Source: Methanobacteriota archaeon
GTDB lineage: Archaea; Thermoplasmatota; Thermoplasmata; SG8-5; JACRNV01
NCBI GenBank assembly: GCA_016214785.1
Contig: JACRNV010000003.1
Coordinates: 1-59,491, forward strand
Length of the DNA stretch: 59,491 bases
Direction of reading: 5' to 3'
Positions within the stretch are counted from its first letter, which is position 1. Every line of letters starts with the position of its first letter. The notes beneath the pieces were generated by a model. It was given only the letters and a program-made list of their open reading frames with translations. It was not told the origin of the DNA and did not search any database. Below are positions 8,676 to 17,746 of this stretch, piece after piece. Made by a program: the position numbers and the translations under genes.

Positions 8676-9548
8676 CTACTGGTTTCCCCCATTCAGTTCC
8701 AGCGATAACGAGGCTGTGGCGTTTGATGCATTGCTCATCCCCTGCAATGTCCTAGGGTTCGACAATGCCCTTATCATCTTTTGGCTATGCGTGTCGTCCG
8801 GAAACAACTCGATGATTTTCTTATAGCAATCGATTGCCTTCTCATATTTCCCCTCGTCCTCATAGGACATCGCTTTCTGGAGCATCTGCCAACGCTTATC
8901 ATGTTTGTTCTCATGTTTCCATGCCTCGGCCACTGACCTAGGATCGACAAAGTAAAATCGCTCATATTTATCGGGGAAGGCGCTCTTCGTTTCCCTAGTA
9001 ACCACTTTTTTATCAAGAATGATCCGAATCATCTCCGCTAGCTCGTTCGATATCGGGCAGCGATAGGGAATAAGATTCGAGAGGATGTAGAGATTCGAAT
9101 ATTTTGTGTCAAGAGCGACTATTTCATTCAGTGGAATGTCGATGAAATCCCGTATGTATCCAACAATACGGAATCCCTTATGCGGCATCTCTGTCACCTC
9201 TATTGGGCGGCCGTACTTCTGCTCCCAATAAGAAGCCTCGCCGTATGGGTCATAATATCTGAATCCTACAAGCCTTTTATCCGTCATGTAGAAATGGCCG
9301 TCGCCTTTGTAAACGGCGCCCCTTCTTGTGTCGATTCCAAAAATATTTTCCACATACATACTCCATCGCACATATAAATTGAAATGACCATAATGCTGTA
9401 AAATCATGGTTTCGCCGAGATTCATTAATAAATTACCATAAGAATCATGCATTTGTTTCGTGATTCCATAGTTTGTTGTGTGAAAGATTCCCCGGTAATA
9501 TCTCTCATTAATTACCGTCCCGTCGGGATTGGTGTGGCCGAAATTCAT
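8676..9548 (-). CDS. Hypothetical protein with PH/GRAM-like region and C-terminal TPR-like helices
   Basis: A 290-residue soluble protein. Around residues 78-100 and 140-160 the phrases GDGHFYMTDKRLVGF and IPLNEIVAL resemble the strand pattern of bacterial PH/GRAM-like domains, where a new strand is announced by (Y/F)(L/M)T..RL. Residues of about 225-260 (YEDEGKYEKAIDCYKKIIELFPDD) form one clear TPR-like helical pair. No catalytic motif is seen. Together with the small membrane protein downstream it may form a membrane-associated pair. The function is unknown and the domain call is tentative. Confidence 0.65.
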   Translation of the reverse strand: MNFGHTNPDGTVINERYYRGIFHTTNYGITKQMHDSYGNLLMNLGETMILQHYGHFNLYVRWSMYVENIFGIDTRRGAVYKGDGHFYMTDKRLVGFRYYDPYGEASYWEQKYGRPIEVTEMPHKGFRIVGYIRDFIDIPLNEIVALDTKYSNLYILSNLIPYRCPISNELAEMIRIILDKKVVTRETKSAFPDKYERFYFVDPRSVAEAWKHENKHDKRWQMLQKAMSYEDEGKYEKAIDCYKKIIELFPDDTHSQKMIRALSNPRTLQGMSNASNATASLSLELNGGNQ

Positions 9549-9611
9549 TTTCCCAGAGGATTATAATTGAAGGTTATTTAATCCTTGGCTTTCTAGGGCC
9601 TGTGTACCGGC

Positions 9612-10763
<1,152 letters not shown>

Positions 10764-10806
10764 CGAACAGGAAAGAGCGGGGTTGGAAATAACCCTTTCC
10801 CCGACT

Positions 10807-10974
10807 TCACATGTCCTTGTCGCCCTTCTCCCACTTGAAGAGGAGGAACGGCACCGGCATGATGAAGAGGATGAAGATGAAGCCCGTGAGCAGATAGACA
10901 ATAAGCGATGTGAGTATGGTCGAGGCTGCAACGAGCGCGGATATCCAGAGCGGGAAGAGCGGCTTCAGCGCCAT
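10807..10974 (-). CDS. Small membrane protein, 55 residues
   Basis: Starting at the ATG 10972-10974, the product is 55 residues, nearly all hydrophobic, with two membrane segments at about 8-27 and 29-46 and a charged tail KWEKGDKDM. The open frame extends much further upstream, but that part is antisense to the next gene and has no protein-like character. The charged tail suggests the C-terminus is in the cytoplasm. No family is recognised. Confidence 0.6.
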   Translation of the reverse strand: MALKPLFPLWISALVAASTILTSLIVYLLTGFIFILFIMPVPFLLFKWEKGDKDM

Positions 10975-11051
10975 CAGAGATTGCCCCGATGTCTGCTGAG
11001 ATAGAATCCGACGCTCATGCCCCTTCCACCATTGCTGGCGATACCAGTCCC

Positions 11052-11474
11052 TCAGGCAACCTCGATCCCCGAACCCGGCTTGGCCTGCGGGCCCTTGCCT
11101 ATGTTCACCTGCGGCATCGGTATCGGCGGCGGGAGCCTCAGGTCCCTGGCCAGCATGACGGCCTCTGGTATGCACGTGCCCATGACCGCGGTGTGAATCT
11201 CCGAGGCGACCTGGTCGGGCATCTTCGACTCCGAGCCCCACTGCCTCGAGAGCGCGGCGGCGTCCCCTTCGTAAAGTATGCGCCCCTCTATCTTGATGAG
11301 CCCCATCCCCTGGTAGTTGGCCGTGAACCTGAAGTCCACGTTCGCTTCCTTGTTGTTCAGCTCGGTTATCATGGTGACGGTCGAATTGTGGTCTATGCGC
11401 ACGTTGGCCACGCGCTCCCCTGACTTGGTGAAACGCCTGGCGTCAACCGAAACGAGCTCCACGTTCTTAATCAT
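11052..11474 (-). CDS. Conserved archaeal protein, possibly SecB-like fold
   Basis: A 140-residue soluble protein. Alternating beta-strand phrases (VNVRIDHNSTVTMI-like segments, VDFRFTANYQGMGLIKIEGRILY) are followed by a helix with SRQWG and a C-terminal helix and Pro-rich tail. The F.F.A.Y.....I.I.G...Y pattern resembles SecB-like chaperones found in archaea and in toxin-antitoxin-chaperone systems, but I cannot confirm this by eye. A TATA-like GGTTTTAATCC lies 27 bases before the ATG, which supports this start as leaderless. Confidence 0.6.
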   Translation of the reverse strand: MIKNVELVSVDARRFTKSGERVANVRIDHNSTVTMITELNNKEANVDFRFTANYQGMGLIKIEGRILYEGDAAALSRQWGSESKMPDQVASEIHTAVMGTCIPEAVMLARDLRLPPPIPMPQVNIGKGPQAKPGSGIEVA

Positions 11475-11495
11475 CGCGCAACCATGCCCGCTCTG

Positions 11496-11506
11496 GGATT
11501 AAAACC
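11496..11506 (-). promoter_or_regulatory. TATA box for the SecB-like gene
   Basis: The minus strand reads GGTTTTAATCC, centred 27 bases upstream of the ATG at 11474. This spacing predicts a leaderless transcript. Confidence 0.5.
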
Positions 11507-11588
11507 TTTCGTTGGGCGGTTCTGGTGCATTGACGGGACTTTTGGCAGGTTGAGGTCATTTTGGTGCGTGGCGGGACTTTTCAACATA

Positions 11589-11597
11589 TTTAAATAT
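11589..11597 (+). promoter_or_regulatory. TATA box for the 29-residue microprotein
   Basis: ATTTAAATA-type box about 38 bases before the start codon. A transcript starting near 11619 would just include the strong ribosome-binding site GGAGGTGAA at 11620-11628. Confidence 0.55.
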
Positions 11598-11630
11598 CCA
11601 ATTCAACATTAAGATTATCGGAGGTGAAAA

Positions 11631-11720
11631 ATGGGAAAGGGTAAGGGAGGAAAGCCGAGCACAACAGGCAACCCCTCAGGAAAAGGCCGAGATAACGCCC
11701 CTTCTAAAAAGGGTAAGTAA
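11631..11720 (+). CDS. Gly/Lys/Ser/Pro-rich microprotein, 29 residues
   Basis: A 30-codon frame encoding a very basic, disordered-looking peptide that begins MGKGKGGKPSTTGNPSGKGR and ends SKKGK. Three independent signals support it as a gene. The best Shine-Dalgarno in the region (GGAGGTGAA) lies 3-11 bases upstream, a TATA box sits at the right distance, and a T-rich terminator-like tract follows within a few bases of the stop. Composition suggests nucleic-acid or acidic-surface binding, but this is inference. It is monocistronic and stands alone in a 520-base gap. Confidence 0.6.
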   Translation: MGKGKGGKPSTTGNPSGKGRDNAPSKKGK

Positions 11721-11722
11721 AA

Positions 11723-11735
11723 CCTTTTTGTTTTT
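11723..11735 (+). terminator. T-rich terminator after the microprotein gene
   Basis: CCTTTTTGTTTTT begins two bases after the stop codon. Oligo-T tracts of this kind terminate archaeal RNA polymerase without a hairpin. Confidence 0.5.
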
Positions 11736-11832
11736 AATTATTATAAGATTGGCGGGGCGCTCACGCGCCCTTGTTCGCCAGCTCAATCATCGCCCGTTGG
11801 GCAGCGGCCAGCGCTCGCAATCCCCCAGCACG

Positions 11833-11937
11833 TCAATTCAGGCAAGGGGGCAGTCGCGATGCGACCATTCCACGTTTCGATGCGTTCTCCCTTGCCTCTT
11901 CGTAAGACCGTTGAATAATACGCGCACTATTCATCAT
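11833..11937 (-). CDS. Possible small ORF, 34 residues
   Basis: The ATG at 11935-11937 opens a frame with a protein-like helix (ARIIQRSYEEARENASKRG) ending in PPCLN. The upstream sequence CGATATAAAAGG on the minus strand could be a TATA box, but it coincides with the palindromic leuC promoter and lies only about 25-30 bases away. No Shine-Dalgarno is seen. It may be a gene remnant. Apart from this and the microprotein, the stretch 11740-11996 holds nothing I recognise. Confidence 0.2.
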   Translation of the reverse strand: MMNSARIIQRSYEEARENASKRGMVASRLPPCLN

Positions 11938-11956
11938 TTTTACAGTTAGGATATCC

Positions 11957-11966
11957 CCTTTTATAT
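11957..11966 (+). promoter_or_regulatory. TATA box for leuC
   Basis: CCTTTTATAT lies within CCCCTTTTATATCGGGG, about 35 bases before the leuC ATG. AGGTGA at 11988-11993 can serve as ribosome-binding site. Confidence 0.5.
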
Positions 11967-11996
11967 CGGGGTGGAAATCAACCCCCAGGTGAACCC

Positions 11997-13262
11997 ATGC
12001 CCAAGGGGATGACAATCGCAGAGGCAATACTCGCGCGCGCCGGAGGGAAGGCGCGCGTTGAACCGGGGGAGATAGTGGACGCGAAGGTCGATCGCGCGAT
12101 GTCGCACGACAACGGCGCGCTCGTCGCAAAGCACTTCGCCGAGATAGGCGTCGAGAAGGTCTGGGACAAGGACAGGATAGTCCTGCTGATGGACCACAGG
12201 GTCCCGGCCAACGACATCAAGACCGCCGAGGGGCACAAGAAGATCCGCGAGTTCGTCGCCAAGCAGGGCATACCGAACTTCTTCGACATCAAGGAGGGCA
12301 TCTGCCACCAGGTCTTTCCTGAGCACGGCTACGCGCTGCCCGGCCAGCTCATCGTGGGCACAGACAGCCACACGACGACGTACGGCGCGGTCGGTGCCAT
12401 GAGCACGGGCATAGGCGCGACCGAGATGGCCGGCGTCTGGGCCACGGGCTCCCTGTGGCTGATGGTCCCCAAGTCCTTCAAATTCAACGTCAAGGGGAAG
12501 TTCCCCAAGGGCGCGTATCCCAAGGACCTGATACTCAAGATAATCGGCGACCTGAAGGCCGACGGCGCCGACTACGCGTCGTGCGAGTTCTACGGCCCCG
12601 CGATAGACGCCATGACCGTCGGCGGGCGCATGACGATTTGCAACATGTCGATGGAGATGGGCGCCAAGAGCGCGATATGCCCGCCGGACAAGAAGGTCTT
12701 CGATTACCTCAAGGGCAGGGCGAAGGGCAAGTACGAGCCCGTCTACGCGGCGAAGGACGCCGCATACGAGAAGACGTTTGACTACGACGTTTCAGCGCTC
12801 GAGCCCATGGTCGCCGCGCCACACACCGTCGACAACGTCAAGCCGCTGAAAGACGTCGCAGGCACGAAGATAAACCAGGCCATCATCGGCTCCTGCACGA
12901 ACGGGAGGCTCGAGGACCTGAAGGAGGGCGCGGCCATCCTCAAAGGAAAGACCATCTACAAGGACGTGAGGCTCATTGTCGCGCCCGCTTCCCGCGAAGT
13001 GCTGCTTGCAGCCATGAAGGACGGCACGATGGACATCTACGTGCGCGCGGGGGCCGTCGTAATCAACCCCGGCTGCGGGCCGTGCCTCGGCGCCCACGAG
13101 GGCATCATGGCCGCCGGGGAGAGGTGCATATCCTCGACGAACCGCAACTTCAAGGGGAGGATGGGAGACCCTGCCTCGGAAGTCTATCTCGCCAGCCCCG
13201 CGGCGGTGGCGGCGAGCGCGCTCGAAGGAGCAATCGCAGACCCAAGGGGGTATCTGAAGTGA
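11997..13262 (+). CDS. leuC: 3-isopropylmalate dehydratase-type large subunit (LeuC/HacA family)
   Basis: A 421-residue aconitase-superfamily large subunit that, with the small subunit next door, isomerises a 2-alkylmalate through a [4Fe-4S] cluster. The three cluster cysteines are C300 in GSCTNGR and C360/C363 in NPGCGPCLG. The substrate-binding motif GTDSHTTTYG is intact. Archaea use close paralogues for leucine synthesis (isopropylmalate), for homoaconitate and for citramalate in isoleucine synthesis. No other pathway gene is nearby, so the physiological substrate cannot be fixed here. The ATG has a Shine-Dalgarno and TATA box. Confidence 0.92.
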   Translation: MPKGMTIAEAILARAGGKARVEPGEIVDAKVDRAMSHDNGALVAKHFAEIGVEKVWDKDRIVLLMDHRVPANDIKTAEGHKKIREFVAKQGIPNFFDIKEGICHQVFPEHGYALPGQLIVGTDSHTTTYGAVGAMSTGIGATEMAGVWATGSLWLMVPKSFKFNVKGKFPKGAYPKDLILKIIGDLKADGADYASCEFYGPAIDAMTVGGRMTICNMSMEMGAKSAICPPDKKVFDYLKGRAKGKYEPVYAAKDAAYEKTFDYDVSALEPMVAAPHTVDNVKPLKDVAGTKINQAIIGSCTNGRLEDLKEGAAILKGKTIYKDVRLIVAPASREVLLAAMKDGTMDIYVRAGAVVINPGCGPCLGAHEGIMAAGERCISSTNRNFKGRMGDPASEVYLASPAAVAASALEGAIADPRGYLK

Positions 13263-13768
13263 AGGGGAAGGTCTGGAAGTACGGCGACGATGTGAACACG
13301 GACGTGATACTGCCCGGCAGGTACCTGTCGAACTACGATGCCAAGTTCCTGGCATCGCACGCGATGGAGGACATAGACAAGGAGTTCGCGCCGAACGTGA
13401 AACAGGGCGACATCGTCGTCGGCGGCAGGAACTTCGGCTGCGGCAGCAGCAGGGAGCAGGCTGCGACCTGCCTGACGGCGGCGGGCGTGCAGGCCGTCGT
13501 GGCAAAGAGCTTCGCGCGCATCTTCTACAGGAACGCCATCAACCTCGGCCTTCCAGTCATACAGGCGCCCGAGCTCGTCGAGAAGCTGCAGAAAGGGGAC
13601 GAGGTCGAGCTCGACATGGAGAAGGGGACGGTGAAGCTGATGCGCACGGGCGAGTCGGTGGCGTTCAAGTCATTGCCGCCATTCATCATGGAGCTCCTGC
13701 GCGACGGCGGGCTCATACCCCACCTGAAGAAGCAGATGGCGGAGAAGAAGGGGATTTCTCAGCCGTAA
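13259..13768 (+). CDS. leuD: 3-isopropylmalate dehydratase-type small subunit (LeuD/HacB family)
   Basis: A 169-residue swivelling small subunit of the same enzyme. I chose the GTG at 13259, which overlaps the leuC stop in a GTGA junction and gives VKGKVWKYGDDVNTDVILPG; the longer upstream frame is antisense-like. Family motifs are NTDVILPGRYL, GGRNFGCGSSREQA and the active-site Ser in GSSRE. The loop after PGRYL, which helps select substrate, reads SNYD rather than a form I can assign to isopropylmalate or homoaconitate. The four-base overlap implies translational coupling with leuC. Confidence 0.92.
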   Translation: MKGKVWKYGDDVNTDVILPGRYLSNYDAKFLASHAMEDIDKEFAPNVKQGDIVVGGRNFGCGSSREQAATCLTAAGVQAVVAKSFARIFYRNAINLGLPVIQAPELVEKLQKGDEVELDMEKGTVKLMRTGESVAFKSLPPFIMELLRDGGLIPHLKKQMAEKKGISQP

Positions 13769-13848
13769 TGTTGCTGGGTGTCGAATCCCCTTTCACCCCC
13801 TAAAGGGATTTGCTGAAAACCTTTCCCCTTTACCATATTTCATCGCAG

Positions 13849-13856
13849 TTTTATAC
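13849..13856 (+). promoter_or_regulatory. TATA box for the trans-sulfuration enzyme gene
   Basis: TTTTATACC-type box about 33 bases before the ATG at 13886, giving a leader of only a few bases. The gap 13769-13848 carries a degenerate relative of the dispersed repeat (AATCCCCTTTCACCCCCTAAAGGGATTT-like). Confidence 0.45.
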
Positions 13857-13885
13857 CTTGATGCCAATCACTTCTCGGTGCCCCC

Positions 13886-15082
13886 ATGAAAAAGAAGCCC
13901 GGCGCGTCCACCAGGTGCGTCCATTCGGTGCGCTACGAGCCCCCGAGAACGGTTCCGGTTAGCGTCCCGATCTTCGCCAGCTCGACGTGGGACTTCACGG
14001 ACGAAGTGCTGCGCGCGTTCTCCTCCGGCGAGGGTCGCGCCATGGCGGGGAAGGGCGACTACATCTACGCCCGCTACGGCTCCCCGACCACGCATGCGGT
14101 CGAGAAGGCGCTCGCGTCCCTCGAAAGCGCGGAGAGCGGCGTCGTCTTCTCGTCAGGGATGGCGGCGATATCCTCGGCCGCGCTGTCGCACCTGCGCGCG
14201 GGCGATTCCTTCGTTTCTTCGAACCAGCTCTACGGCGTCACGCACTCGCTCTTCACGAGGACGCTGCCGAAGTTCGACATCAAAGTTCAATTCGCGGACC
14301 CAACCGACATGGACGGGTTCGAGAAGGCGCTGAAGAAGGGCGCGGCTCTGATCTACGTCGAATCGGCCAGCAACCCGCTCATGCGCGTGCCCGACTTCGG
14401 AGCGCTGGCCAGGATGTCGAAGGACTCGGGAGCCCCGATAATCGTCGACAACACCTTCATGACGCCTGTGAATTTCAGGCCGCTGGAGAACGGCGCGGCC
14501 GTATCTGTCCACAGCGCGACCAAGTACCTCGGCGGGCACAGCGACATAGTCATGGGCGCGGCCTGCGCGTCGGAGGAGCGCTGCGCGAGGGTATGGGACG
14601 AGATGCTGAGGCTCGGCGGGTGCGCCGACCCGTTCCAGGCATTCCTCCTGGGGCGCGGCCTGAAAACCCTGGCGCTGAGGGTCGCCAGACAAAATGATAA
14701 TGCCATGGCCATTGCTTCGGAGCTGGAGGGCGCGAAGGGCGTGGCAAGGGTGCATTATCCCGGGCTCCCCTCGCACCCCGATCATTATATCGCGCGGAAG
14801 CTCTTCGAGGGATACGGGGGGATGCTTTCCATCGACGTCAAGGGCGGCGCGCGCGCGGCGACGAAATTCATGCGCGCCCTGAAATGGGGGAGGGAGGCGA
14901 CGAGCCTCGGCGGCGTGGAGACGCTCGTAAGCACGCCCTACAACACCTCGCACACATGGATAACGGAAAAGGAGAGGCTCGGGCTCGGGATAACCAACGG
15001 CCTCGTGCGGGTTTCGGTCGGAATCGAGGACTCCGCTGACCTGATCGAAGATTTCAAAAACGCTCTAAGAGCCGCTCGATAG
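13886..15082 (+). CDS. PLP-dependent trans-sulfuration enzyme (cystathionine gamma-synthase/lyase or methionine gamma-lyase)
   Basis: A 398-residue Cys/Met-metabolism PLP-dependent enzyme. The PLP lysine is in SATKYLGGHSD, with the conserved YARYGSPTTHAVEKALASLE near residue 65 and the SGMAAISSA phosphate-binding segment. The C-terminal signature includes SLGGVETLVSTP. The fold carries out gamma-elimination or gamma-replacement on homocysteine, cystathionine or methionine; sequence alone does not separate these activities. It is a single-gene unit between leuCD and a convergent small gene. The ATG is supported by a TATA box at near-leaderless distance. Confidence 0.9.
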   Translation: MKKKPGASTRCVHSVRYEPPRTVPVSVPIFASSTWDFTDEVLRAFSSGEGRAMAGKGDYIYARYGSPTTHAVEKALASLESAESGVVFSSGMAAISSAALSHLRAGDSFVSSNQLYGVTHSLFTRTLPKFDIKVQFADPTDMDGFEKALKKGAALIYVESASNPLMRVPDFGALARMSKDSGAPIIVDNTFMTPVNFRPLENGAAVSVHSATKYLGGHSDIVMGAACASEERCARVWDEMLRLGGCADPFQAFLLGRGLKTLALRVARQNDNAMAIASELEGAKGVARVHYPGLPSHPDHYIARKLFEGYGGMLSIDVKGGARAATKFMRALKWGREATSLGGVETLVSTPYNTSHTWITEKERLGLGITNGLVRVSVGIEDSADLIEDFKNALRAAR

Positions 15083-15084
15083 GC

Positions 15085-15333
15085 TTACTCGTCCTCTTCG
15101 ACTTCGGCTATCTGCGTCTCGAGCTTGAAGGTGACGTTCAGGCCCTTCAAGACCTCGTGGACCCGGTCGGCGAACTCTATGGCGTCCTCCATCGAGACGT
15201 CCTCGCGCCCCCAGTCATAGATGAAATCGTAGTTGCCGTAGGTGACCTTGAAGCCTATCATGTGCAGCCTGGAAACTACCTCGGAGGGCCGACCGCCCCC
15301 GCTGTTGAACATGACTGTCAGATAAGTCTTCAT
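15085..15333 (-). CDS. Small conserved-looking archaeal protein, 82 residues
   Basis: A compact alpha/beta protein beginning MKTYLTVMFNSGGG. It has two predicted strands, a helix carrying MEDAIEFADRVHEVL, a strand TFKLETQI and an acidic tail EVEEDE. Strand-loop-helix order is reminiscent of small ferredoxin-like domains. The stop lies two bases beyond the stop of the convergent trans-sulfuration gene. The family is not recognised by eye. Confidence 0.65.
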   Translation of the reverse strand: MKTYLTVMFNSGGGRPSEVVSRLHMIGFKVTYGNYDFIYDWGREDVSMEDAIEFADRVHEVLKGLNVTFKLETQIAEVEEDE

Positions 15334-15384
15334 GCTCTCGAAACTAAATAAGCCACTGGGTAGTTAAACCTTTCTCAGGGGCCG

Positions 15385-15765
15385 CTACTTCGCCGTGTGC
15401 TTTCTGTACTGGTCTGGCCCGAGCAGCGAATGCATTTCCGCGGGCGCGCCGACCTTCAAAACGGCGAGCCACCCCCCGCCGTAGGGGTCCTTGTTGATTG
15501 CCTCGGGCCTCTCCTCTAGCGCCTTGTTGACCTCTACGACCGTGCCGGAGACGGGCGCGAACATGTCGCTCGTGGACTTGACCGATTCGACGACCGCTAG
15601 GACGTCGCCCTTCTTGTAAGCCTTCCCGACTGTCGGCAGCTCGACGTAGACGATGTCGGTGAGCTCGTGCTGGGCGAAATCCGTTATGCCCACCCGGACC
15701 TTGTCGCCCTCTGCCTTGGCCCATTCGTGCTTCTCTGTGTACTTCAAGTCGTCGGGAACCTTCAA
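15385..15765 (-). CDS. gcvH: Glycine cleavage system H protein
   Basis: A 126-residue lipoyl carrier that shuttles the aminomethyl intermediate of glycine decarboxylation. The lipoylated lysine lies in VVESVKSTSDMFAPVSG, followed by NKDPYGGGWL, both diagnostic. No in-frame ATG precedes the domain. The TTG at 15763-15765 fits best because GGCGGGGAT lies 6-14 bases upstream and translation gives LKVPDDLKYTEKHEW. The longer open frame would run into panE. No P, T or L protein gene is in the window, but serine hydroxymethyltransferase, which uses the same one-carbon pool, is at 39.1 kb. Confidence 0.92.
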   Translation of the reverse strand: MKVPDDLKYTEKHEWAKAEGDKVRVGITDFAQHELTDIVYVELPTVGKAYKKGDVLAVVESVKSTSDMFAPVSGTVVEVNKALEERPEAINKDPYGGGWLAVLKVGAPAEMHSLLGPDQYRKHTAK

Positions 15766-15803
15766 AGAAACATCCCCGCCAGCTTGAAAGGTCTCGGGGT
15801 ATA

Positions 15804-16706
15804 TCAGGGTATCTGCGAGGCGCGCACGAGTCGCCAGACGGCCTCGCTGACGGGGACGGCGACACCATGTCGCCGCGCGGCCTCGCACAGCGCGCCCGTG
15901 ATGTCGTCTATCTCTGTCCTCCGGCCCCTCTGGACGTCCTGGAGCATGCTCGATGAGTTCTCAGACGTCTGCGAGACCACCCTCCATGCGCGGTCCTCGA
16001 GCTCGTTCAGGGTTACACAGTATCCAAGCGCCCCCAGCGCCTTCGAGCCCTCGCCGCATATGGCGTGCACGACGAGCCTCGCGTCAGGGCTCTCCGCGAG
16101 GCGCCCGTTCTTGCACCTCAGCAGCGCCGTCAGGGGGTTTATGGCGGCGTTGACCACGCACTTCGCCCAGAGCTCGTAGCCGATGTCGTCGCTCACCCTG
16201 GCCTCCATCCCCGCCTTGGTGAGAAGCGCTGCGAGCCTATCCGCCCTCGGGCTCTTCCGGCCGTCCGGCTCGCCGATGGCGGTGTCGCCCTTGCCCGCGT
16301 GCCTGACGACGCCTGGTTCGATGTAGGTCGCGCCGTGGCTGGTCCATCCGGCGACGACCTTGTCCTTGCCGACGACGGAGGCTATGCGCTCGGCGCACAT
16401 CGGCCCGTTCTGGAGCGTGAGAACGGTCGTGCCTGGGCCGATGGCTGGCTTGGCGCCCTTGACCGCTGCCTCGGTGTCGTAGCTCTTGACGGCCACGATG
16501 AGAAGGCCGACCTCGCCAAGCCCCTTGCACGTCGTTGCAGACTTGGGCATGGCGACCATGCTCGTCGCGCCCTCGACCCTCAGGCCGGACATGGATATGG
16601 CGCGGGCCTGCGCCTCCCTTCCGACGATGATGACCTCGTTGTACTGCGAGAGGAGCGCGCCCATGAGGCTGCCCATGGCGCCCGCTCCCAGGATTACGAC
16701 CCTCAT
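15804..16706 (-). CDS. panE: 2-dehydropantoate 2-reductase (PanE/ApbA family)
   Basis: A 300-residue NADPH-dependent reductase that makes pantoate for coenzyme A. The N-terminal nucleotide-binding motif GAGAMGSLMG is intact. LTLQNGPMCAE matches the family's LQNG motif, and the catalytic lysine is in ELWAKCVVNAAINPLTAL. The ATG at 16704-16706 places the Rossmann strand directly at the N-terminus. gcvH follows 38 bases downstream on the same strand, a possible two-gene unit. Related ketopantoate-reductase-like enzymes of unknown substrate exist, so the pathway is likely but unproven. Confidence 0.88.
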   Translation of the reverse strand: MRVVILGAGAMGSLMGALLSQYNEVIIVGREAQARAISMSGLRVEGATSMVAMPKSATTCKGLGEVGLLIVAVKSYDTEAAVKGAKPAIGPGTTVLTLQNGPMCAERIASVVGKDKVVAGWTSHGATYIEPGVVRHAGKGDTAIGEPDGRKSPRADRLAALLTKAGMEARVSDDIGYELWAKCVVNAAINPLTALLRCKNGRLAESPDARLVVHAICGEGSKALGALGYCVTLNELEDRAWRVVSQTSENSSSMLQDVQRGRRTEIDDITGALCEAARRHGVAVPVSEAVWRLVRASQIP

Positions 16707-16747
16707 GCCGGCAAAACCTACATAACCCTACTAAAAGATTGCTATGC

Positions 16748-17746
16748 GTGAGAGCCCTGGGGCGATATTCGGCAATCCTGGATGGCGAGGCGCGGCCGCT
16801 GTACCTGGCATCGAAGGCGTGGCCCGTCGCCTTCGAAGCCGATGAAAGCGACGAAAATCTGCTGCGTCTCAACCGCGATTTCACTTCCACGATGATTGCC
16901 AGGCTCGGCGACCCTCCGAGCCCCAACGCGTCAATGCCGAGCCTGCTCGGCCTCAAGCGCGAGCTGGCGCGAAGGACGCTCCGCTCCTGCCGCTTCTGCG
17001 AGCGCGCGTGCGGCGCCGACAGGGGGGCTGGCGAAACCGGATACTGCGGCGTGGCAGAGCCGCGCGTGGCATCGGAGTTCGTCCACCTCGGGGAGGAGCC
17101 CGAACTCGTGCCCTCGCATACGATCTTCTTCTCGGGCTGCACGCTCAAGTGCGTCTATTGCCAGAACTGGGACATCAGCCAGGACCCCTCCGCCGGGAAG
17201 GCCGTTGCGCCCAAGACAATAGCGGGATGGATAGGGAGGCGCGACGGCTATGTCCGGAACGTGAACTGGGTCGGCGGCGACCCGACGCCGGCGCTGGCCC
17301 TCGTCCTCGACGTCCTGGCCGAGAGCGATGCCAGGCTGGCGCAGGTCTGGAACTCGAACATGTACCTCAGCGAGCGCGCGATGCGCATCCTCGCGGGGAC
17401 GATGGACGTCTACCTCGCCGACCTGAAGTACGGCAATGACGACTGCGCGCTCGGGCTCTCGGACGCCCCGAGGTACTGGGCGACGGTGACGAGGAACCTG
17501 CGCATAGCCCGGGAGAGCGGGGAGCTCCTCGTGCGCCACCTGGTATTGCCCGGCCATGTGGAGTGCTGCTCGCTCCCGGCGCTGGAGTGGCTCGCGAAGG
17601 GCGCGCCTGACGCCAAGGTCAATGTCATGGCACAGTACAGGCCCGGGTACAAGGCCAGCGGCGGGCTTGCCCGGAGGCCGACGATGGGCGAGGTCCTGTC
17701 CGTGCAGAGGCGCGCACTGGAGCTGGGTCTCGACCTAACGCTTTAG
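16748..17746 (+). CDS. Radical SAM protein, PflX-like (COG1313 type)
   Basis: A 332-residue protein related to pyruvate formate-lyase activating enzymes. The radical SAM cluster motif C-x3-C-x2-C is in SGCTLKCVYCQNWDISQ, near residue 133. An upstream cysteine set (CRFCERACG, GYCGV) is typical of this subfamily and may hold a second metal site. The NVNWVGGDPTP motif is characteristic. No glycyl-radical enzyme is nearby, so the substrate is unknown. The start is uncertain: GTG at 16748 is preferred, with TTG at 16739 the alternative. The 3' end overlaps the convergent channel gene by 12 bases. Confidence 0.85.
   Translation: MRALGRYSAILDGEARPLYLASKAWPVAFEADESDENLLRLNRDFTSTMIARLGDPPSPNASMPSLLGLKRELARRTLRSCRFCERACGADRGAGETGYCGVAEPRVASEFVHLGEEPELVPSHTIFFSGCTLKCVYCQNWDISQDPSAGKAVAPKTIAGWIGRRDGYVRNVNWVGGDPTPALALVLDVLAESDARLAQVWNSNMYLSERAMRILAGTMDVYLADLKYGNDDCALGLSDAPRYWATVTRNLRIARESGELLVRHLVLPGHVECCSLPALEWLAKGAPDAKVNVMAQYRPGYKASGGLARRPTMGEVLSVQRRALELGLDLTL

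Noticed and set aside
15766-15888. N-terminal extension of glycine cleavage H protein
   Set aside because: The extension is Arg-rich, overlaps the end of panE and lacks family homology; the TTG at 15765 has a good Shine-Dalgarno.
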